Shown here in pieces: positions 60,412-64,000 of a stretch of 64,000 nt of DNA (within the stretch, counting starts at the first letter, position 1; every line of letters begins with the position of its first letter). The notes beneath the pieces were generated by a model. It ran no database searches and had not been told where the DNA came from. It was given only the letters and a program-made list of their open reading frames with translations. Position numbers and translations under genes: made by a program. The DNA is from Microlunatus flavus. Its GTDB lineage: Bacteria > Actinomycetota > Actinomycetes > Propionibacteriales > Propionibacteriaceae. The stretch spans positions 186,001 to 250,000 of the forward strand of contig NZ_FOFA01000005.1 in assembly GCF_900110855.1 (NCBI RefSeq), in the 5' to 3' direction.

Positions 60412-61524
60412 TCACGCGTCGGCGTGCTCGCGCATCCGCCAGCGGATCCCGGAGTCGATGAAGCCGTCGATGTCGCCGTCGAACACCGCGTCGGGCGAGG
60501 AGGTCTCGTAGTCGGTGCGCAGGTCCTTGACCATCTGGTAGGGGTGCAGCACGTACGAGCGCATCTGCGAGCCCCAGCTGTTGCCGCCGTCGCCCTTGAG
60601 CGCGTTCATCTCGGCCTCGCGGTCGTGGCGGGCCTTCTCGAGCAGCCGGGACTGCAGGACCCGCAGCGCGGCCGCCTTGTTCTGCAGCTGGGACTTCTCG
60701 TTCTGGCAGGAGACCACGATGCCCGTCGGCAGGTGGGTCAGCCGCACGGCCGAGTCGGTCGTGTTGACGCTCTGGCCGCCCGGGCCCGAGGAGCGGAACA
60801 CGTCGACGCGGATGTCGGCCTCGGGGATGTCGATGTGGTCGGTCGACTCGGTGACCGGCAGCACCTCGACGCCCGCGAACGAGGTCTGGCGGCGCCCCTG
60901 GTTGTCGAACGGCGAGATCCGCACCAGCCGGTGCGTGCCCTGCTCGACCGACAGGGTGCCGTACGCGTACGGGGCGCGGACCTGGAAGGTCGTCGACTTG
61001 ATCCCCGCCTCCTCGGCGTAGGAGGTGTCGAAGACCTCGGTGGCGTACTTGTGACGCTCGGCCCAGCGCAGGTACATCCGCTGCAGCATCTCGGCGAAGT
61101 CGGCCGCGTCGACCCCGCCGGCCTCGGAGCGGATGGTCACGAGGGCGTCGCGCTCGTCGTACTCCCCCGCCATCAGCGTGCGCACCTCGAGGGCGTCGAT
61201 GGTCTTGCGCAGCGCGGCCAGCTCGCTCTCGGCCTCGACCATGCTCGCGTCGTCGCTCTCCTCCTGGCCGAGCTCGACGAGGACCGACAGGTCGTCGAGC
61301 CGCTGGCGCAGGTTCGTGACGCGGTCGACGTCGGCCTGCAGCGCGGACAGCCGCGAGGTGACCCGCTGGGCGTTGTCGACGTCGTCCCACAGGTCGGGTG
61401 CGGCGACCTGCTCCTCGAGCGCCGCGATCTCGACGCGCTTGCCGGCCGGGTCGAGCACGGCCTCGATGGAGGCGAGCGCGCGCTCGAGCTCGGGGATCGC
61501 CACGGAGAAGTCGGTACCAGCCAC
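60412..61524 (-). CDS. prfB: Peptide chain release factor 2
   Basis: A 370-residue release factor for UGA and UAA. The peptidyl-tRNA hydrolysis motif GGQ lies in [17 protein letters not shown] (near 248), and the stop-codon-reading SPF tripeptide is in [15 protein letters not shown] 61524 is preceded by a TAGACT box at 61538-61533, so the mRNA is probably leaderless. The frame is continuous: there is no programmed +1 frameshift near codon 25 as in enterobacteria. It heads the prfB-ftsE-ftsX group, with 163 bases before ftsE. Confidence 0.96.
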   Translation of the reverse strand: MAGTDFSVAIPELERALASIEAVLDPAGKRVEIAALEEQVAAPDLWDDVDNAQRVTSRLSALQADVDRVTNLRQRLDDLSVLVELGQEESDDASMVEAESELAALRKTIDALEVRTLMAGEYDERDALVTIRSEAGGVDAADFAEMLQRMYLRWAERHKYATEVFDTSYAEEAGIKSTTFQVRAPYAYGTLSVEQGTHRLVRISPFDNQGRRQTSFAGVEVLPVTESTDHIDIPEADIRVDVFRSSGPGGQSVNTTDSAVRLTHLPTGIVVSCQNEKSQLQNKAAALRVLQSRLLEKARHDREAEMNALKGDGGNSWGSQMRSYVLHPYQMVKDLRTDYETSSPDAVFDGDIDGFIDSGIRWRMREHADA

Positions 61525-61593
61525 GACGTGCAAGTCTAGGGCGTCCCGCCCGGACCGTCCCCGGCCCGAGGACCAGCGAAGGAGTGCGTGCCC

Positions 61594-62529
61594 GTGCCCG
61601 AGGTCGTCCTGGCCGTCGACGTCGGCGGCACGAAGATGGCGCTGGCCCTGGTCGACGACGAGGGCACCGTGCTGGCCGAGGAGCTGCGGCCGACGCCCGT
61701 CGAGGCGGACCCGCTGCGCGTGGTCGCCCCGCTGCTCGAGGCGGTCGCCGTCCTCACGAGGCGGCTCCCCAGCGGGACCGAGCCCGTCCGCGTCGGCATC
61801 TCCTCCGCCGGACCGCTCGACGGCCCCCCCGGCACGGTGTCGCCGGTGAACATCGGCGCCTGGCGCGACTTCCCCCTCGTCGCGCAGGTCCGCGACGCCG
61901 TCGTCGAGGCCATCGGCCGCCCGGCCGTCGTCGGCCTCGCCAACGACGGCCACTGCTTCACCCTCGGCGAGCACTGGCTGGGCGCCGGCCGCGACGTCGA
62001 CTCGATGGTCGGCCTGGTGCTGTCGACGGGCGTCGGCGCGGGCGCGGTGCTCGACGACCGCCTCTTCGGCGGCGCCACCGGCAACGCCGTCCACCTCGGG
62101 CACATCAGCGTGAACGCCTGGGGCGAGCGCTGCGTCTGCGGCGGGCACGGGTGCGTGGAGATGTACGCCCGCGGCCCGGCGATGGTCGCCGCCGCCCAGG
62201 CCCGGGGCTGGACCGGTGGGGACGACGCCAAGGCGCTGACCGCCGACGCCCGCGCGGGCGACCCGGTGGCCCTGGCCGTGGTGGACGAGGGCATGCGGGC
62301 GCTGGCCGCCGGCATCGCCACCACCGCGACCGAGCTCGACGTGACGACCTTCGTGCTGGGCGGCGGCGTGTCGAAGGCCGGCGACGTCGTCTTCGGGCCG
62401 CTGCGCCGCCACCTGCCCGAGTTCGCGGTGCTGCCCTACGTCACAAACCTCGAGGTGCGCCCGGCCGTGCTCGAGAACGCCGGCCTGCTCGGCGCGGCCG
62501 CGCTCGCGCTCCGGCTCGACCTGCCCTGA
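61594..62529 (+). CDS. ROK family sugar kinase (glucokinase-like)
   Basis: A 311-residue ROK protein. ATP site [13 protein letters not shown] at the N-terminus, catalytic Asp in [15 protein letters not shown], and the zinc signature [10 protein letters not shown] (near 180) are present; no HTH domain precedes them, so it is a kinase rather than a repressor. Substrate may be glucose, N-acetylglucosamine or a related hexose. GTG 61594 has GAAGGAG nine bases upstream; GTG 61588 is closer than usual. It diverges from prfB. Confidence 0.9.
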   Translation: MPEVVLAVDVGGTKMALALVDDEGTVLAEELRPTPVEADPLRVVAPLLEAVAVLTRRLPSGTEPVRVGISSAGPLDGPPGTVSPVNIGAWRDFPLVAQVRDAVVEAIGRPAVVGLANDGHCFTLGEHWLGAGRDVDSMVGLVLSTGVGAGAVLDDRLFGGATGNAVHLGHISVNAWGERCVCGGHGCVEMYARGPAMVAAAQARGWTGGDDAKALTADARAGDPVALAVVDEGMRALAAGIATTATELDVTTFVLGGGVSKAGDVVFGPLRRHLPEFAVLPYVTNLEVRPAVLENAGLLGAAALALRLDLP

Positions 62530-62553
62530 CCCACGCCTCCCGCGCCGCGGGCA

Positions 62554-62602
62554 AGGTTCCCTGAGCCGCCAGCCACGTTCCCTGAGCCTGTCGAAGGGTC
62601 AG
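62554..62602. repeat. Dispersed repeat element, locus 4
   Basis: Two units in the same direction, GTTCCCTGAGCCGCC (62556-62570) and CGTTCCCTGAGCCTGTCGAA (from 62575, continuing GGGTCA to 62601). The last covers the stop codon (62601-62599 on the minus strand) of the neighbouring membrane protein. It separates convergent genes. Confidence 0.8.
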
Positions 62603-63042
62603 CGCAGCGGGCGGCCGTCCTCCCCGGGTTCGTCGGGCTCGTCGGGCTCCTCGGGCTCCGGCTCGCGGAGCTCCTCGATGCGGACGAAACGTTCCGCCGA
62701 CGCATCCCTGCGCAGCGGCCGGTCTCCGACCCAGATCAGCACGAAGGCGGCGAACGACAGTCCCAGCGCGAGCACGGGCCCGAAGACGAGGACGAAGACC
62801 AGCGCGAGCGCGAGGACGTCCAGGCCGAGCACGACGAGCGCGCCGCGCGGGGTGATGCGGCTGCGCCGGGCCCGCCAGGTGACGTACGCGACCCACGGGA
62901 CCATCGCCACGAGCGTGACCACGAGCGCGAAGCCCGACATCCCCGCCGAAAAGGCTCCGGCGACCAGCCGCAGCATGGCCACGAGCCCGATCGCCCCCGT
63001 CAGGACGCCGAGCGCGGTCCGGACGCCGAGCGTGGTGGTCAT
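62599..63042 (-). CDS. Small integral membrane protein
   Basis: A 147-residue protein with four hydrophobic segments (ALGVLTGAIGLVAMLRLVAG, FALVVTLVAMVPWVAYVTW, ALVVLGLDVLALALVFVLVFG, ALGLSFAAFVLIWVG) and an acidic C-terminus, EPEPEEPDEPDEPGEDG. I recognise no family. The acidic tail and the stop codon abut a dispersed repeat unit. It is 25 bases downstream of a conserved 100-residue gene on the same strand. Confidence 0.75.
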   Translation of the reverse strand: MTTTLGVRTALGVLTGAIGLVAMLRLVAGAFSAGMSGFALVVTLVAMVPWVAYVTWRARRSRITPRGALVVLGLDVLALALVFVLVFGPVLALGLSFAAFVLIWVGDRPLRRDASAERFVRIEELREPEPEEPDEPDEPGEDGRPLR

Positions 63043-63067
63043 GGCGCGTCAGCGTACGGCGAGGGGC

Positions 63068-63370
63068 TCAGAGGTAGCCGAGCTGCTCCTGCAGCGCGCG
63101 CACGCGGGCCAGGTCGTCGGCGAAGCCGTCGGCGGAGACGAGGTCGTGCTCGTCGTCGTCGCTCTTGACCACGTACTCGACGGTCGCGACCACGGCGCGC
63201 TGCTGGCGGGCGGTGTACTCGTCCCAGTGCGCGAGGATCCGGGTGAGCCCGGCGTGGGCGGCGAAGGCGCGCTCGATGTCGAGCCGGTCGTTGCCGTGCA
63301 TCGCGCCCAGGAGCATCGACCGGTGGGCCGACAGGGTCTCGCGCAGCACGACGGCCTCGTCCGTGGTCAC
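63068..63370 (-). CDS. Conserved actinobacterial hypothetical protein
   Basis: A 100-residue soluble, helix-rich protein. The block FAAHAGLTRILAHWDEYTARQQRAVVATVEYVV, in two halves, then DDDEHDLVSADGFADDLARV, recalls a conserved actinobacterial family of unknown function that I know only from memory. Its gene starts 125 bases before tRNA-Val on the other strand. Confidence 0.75.
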   Translation of the reverse strand: MTTDEAVVLRETLSAHRSMLLGAMHGNDRLDIERAFAAHAGLTRILAHWDEYTARQQRAVVATVEYVVKSDDDEHDLVSADGFADDLARVRALQEQLGYL

Positions 63371-63494
63371 GCGTCCAGGCTAGGGGCGCGGGCGCCCGCG
63401 CCGACCCTGGTTCGTCCCGGGTTCGCGGGACCGCCGCCGATCGGTGCGAGAATGACGCGCCCGTCGACGACCACCTGGTCCGCAGCGAGGGCGC

Positions 63495-63568
63495 GGGAGC
63501 ATAGCTCAGCTGGTCAGAGCACCTGCCTTACAAGCAGGGGGTCGGGGGTTCGAGCCCCTCTGCTCCCA
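63495..63568 (+). tRNA. tRNA-Val(TAC)
   Basis: The acceptor GGGAGCA pairs with TGCTCCC, the D arm reads AGCTCAGCTGGTCAGAGC, the anticodon arm CCTGC-CTTACAA-GCAGG has anticodon TAC (63529-63531, codon GUA), and the T arm is GGGGGTTCGAGCCCC. The 3' CCA is not encoded. Confidence 0.96.
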
Positions 63569-63704
63569 CCCGTGGGCCACGACCCTGCCCGAGGACGCGC
63601 TGTTACAGGTGCGTACCGACCGCCGCGCCGGTGCAACGAAGCGGCCGCGCGGACCGATCCTGCTGGTGACCCGCACGCGTGCCGCACAGCAGGGAGCCGA
63701 GCCC

Positions 63705-63935
63705 ATGGCCGTCGTCCACGTCTACCTGATCCCCGGCACCATGACGCGGGTTCCCAGTGGCTGGTGCGACCGGTGCCAGACCCCGTCGGTCTGGACCGGC
63801 CCGGTCTGGCGCCTCGCCCCGGCGGGCGTGGACCTGCACGGTCAGGTCACCGGCTGCCCCGACTGCGCGGCCTGGACCACCGTCCCTGCCCGCGCGGCGG
63901 TGGCGGCGACCGTCGAGGCCGAGCCGGGAGCCTGA
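63705..63935 (+). CDS. Small two-CxxC protein
   Basis: A 76-residue protein with CDRCQTPSVW and GCPDCAAW, two CxxC pairs about 30 residues apart, which could form a zinc ribbon. ATG 63705 follows AGGGAG by eight bases; an upstream in-frame start at 63609 is less likely. Function unknown; possibly a nucleic-acid-binding or redox-sensing protein. Confidence 0.7.
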   Translation: MAVVHVYLIPGTMTRVPSGWCDRCQTPSVWTGPVWRLAPAGVDLHGQVTGCPDCAAWTTVPARAAVAATVEAEPGA

Positions 63936-63963
63936 CGCCGCAGCGCGCGCCCGGCGGGAGCGG

Positions 63964-64000
63964 TCAGCGCCGCTCGGCGAGCAGCACGGGGATCTCACGG
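63964..64000 (-). CDS. C-terminus of a gene cut by the window edge
   Basis: Only the last 11 codons are inside the window: REIPVLLAERR and a stop. A REIPVL-type ending is common in small flavin/F420-dependent proteins (recalled from memory), but nothing firm can be said from this length. Confidence 0.35.
   Translation of the reverse strand, partial: REIPVLLAERR

Noticed and set aside
61399-61524. A programmed frameshift in prfB
   Set aside because: The frame is continuous and no in-frame TGA near codon 25 is seen.

Overview
The window is high-GC DNA with densely packed genes and many GTG starts. Several genes have a TANNNT -10 box 6-9 bases before the start codon, which implies leaderless transcripts. 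Together with GAF-ANTAR regulators, a two-piece tmRNA/SmpB system, a deacetylase-free prfB-ftsE-ftsX-M23 locus and non-encoded tRNA CCA ends, this points to an actinobacterium. I infer the Nocardioidaceae or a neighbouring family, but I cannot prove the genus from sequence alone.

Layout. 1-5.3 kb: an exported ScyD-like beta-propeller, two small proteins, and a sugar ABC transporter (two permeases and a Tat lipoprotein, no ATPase). 5.4-12.5 kb: a GABA/polyamine catabolism block (gabT, a VOC protein, a class III aminotransferase, an Lrp/AsnC regulator, an APC permease and a saccharopine-dehydrogenase-like enzyme); its probable partner, a gamma-aminobutyraldehyde dehydrogenase, lies at 19.3-20.8 kb. 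Between them are an NmrA-type oxidoreductase with a divergent WYL regulator, a POT peptide transporter, an MGH1-type glycoside hydrolase, and an MFS efflux pump with a divergent TetR repressor and a clear palindromic operator. 20.8-34.6 kb: a carbohydrate locus with PhyH dioxygenase, two AraC regulators, a 1140-residue DUF5107-TPR protein, a cellulase-like hydrolase, a second ATPase-less ABC transporter, a GH36 alpha-galactosidase and a mutarotase-like protein. 34.6-36.1 kb: a secreted leucine-rich-repeat protein.

36.1-48.4 kb is the most plastic part. It has two paralogous fatty-acid desaturases, a TetR regulator, a small membrane protein with a truncated second copy, a possible IS256-type transposase scrap, a decayed short-chain dehydrogenase, and six GAF-ANTAR proteins within 7.5 kb. 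Several intervals of 0.3-1 kb carry no credible gene.

48.4-64 kb is a housekeeping block: ssrA (tmRNA), a DUF1707/DUF4870 membrane protein, an FKBP isomerase, a UvrA paralogue, a DUF2207 protein, smpB, an alcohol dehydrogenase, an M23 endopeptidase, ftsX, ftsE, prfB, a ROK sugar kinase, small conserved proteins and tRNA-Val(TAC). ssrA and smpB act together in trans-translation. FtsEX and the coiled-coil M23 protein probably form a cell-wall hydrolysis module for division.

A dispersed inverted-repeat family built on a CCCTGAGCCTGTCGAAGGG-like core occurs at four intergenic places (7.3, 12.5, 49.7 and 62.6 kb). It supplies the last codons of at least two genes.
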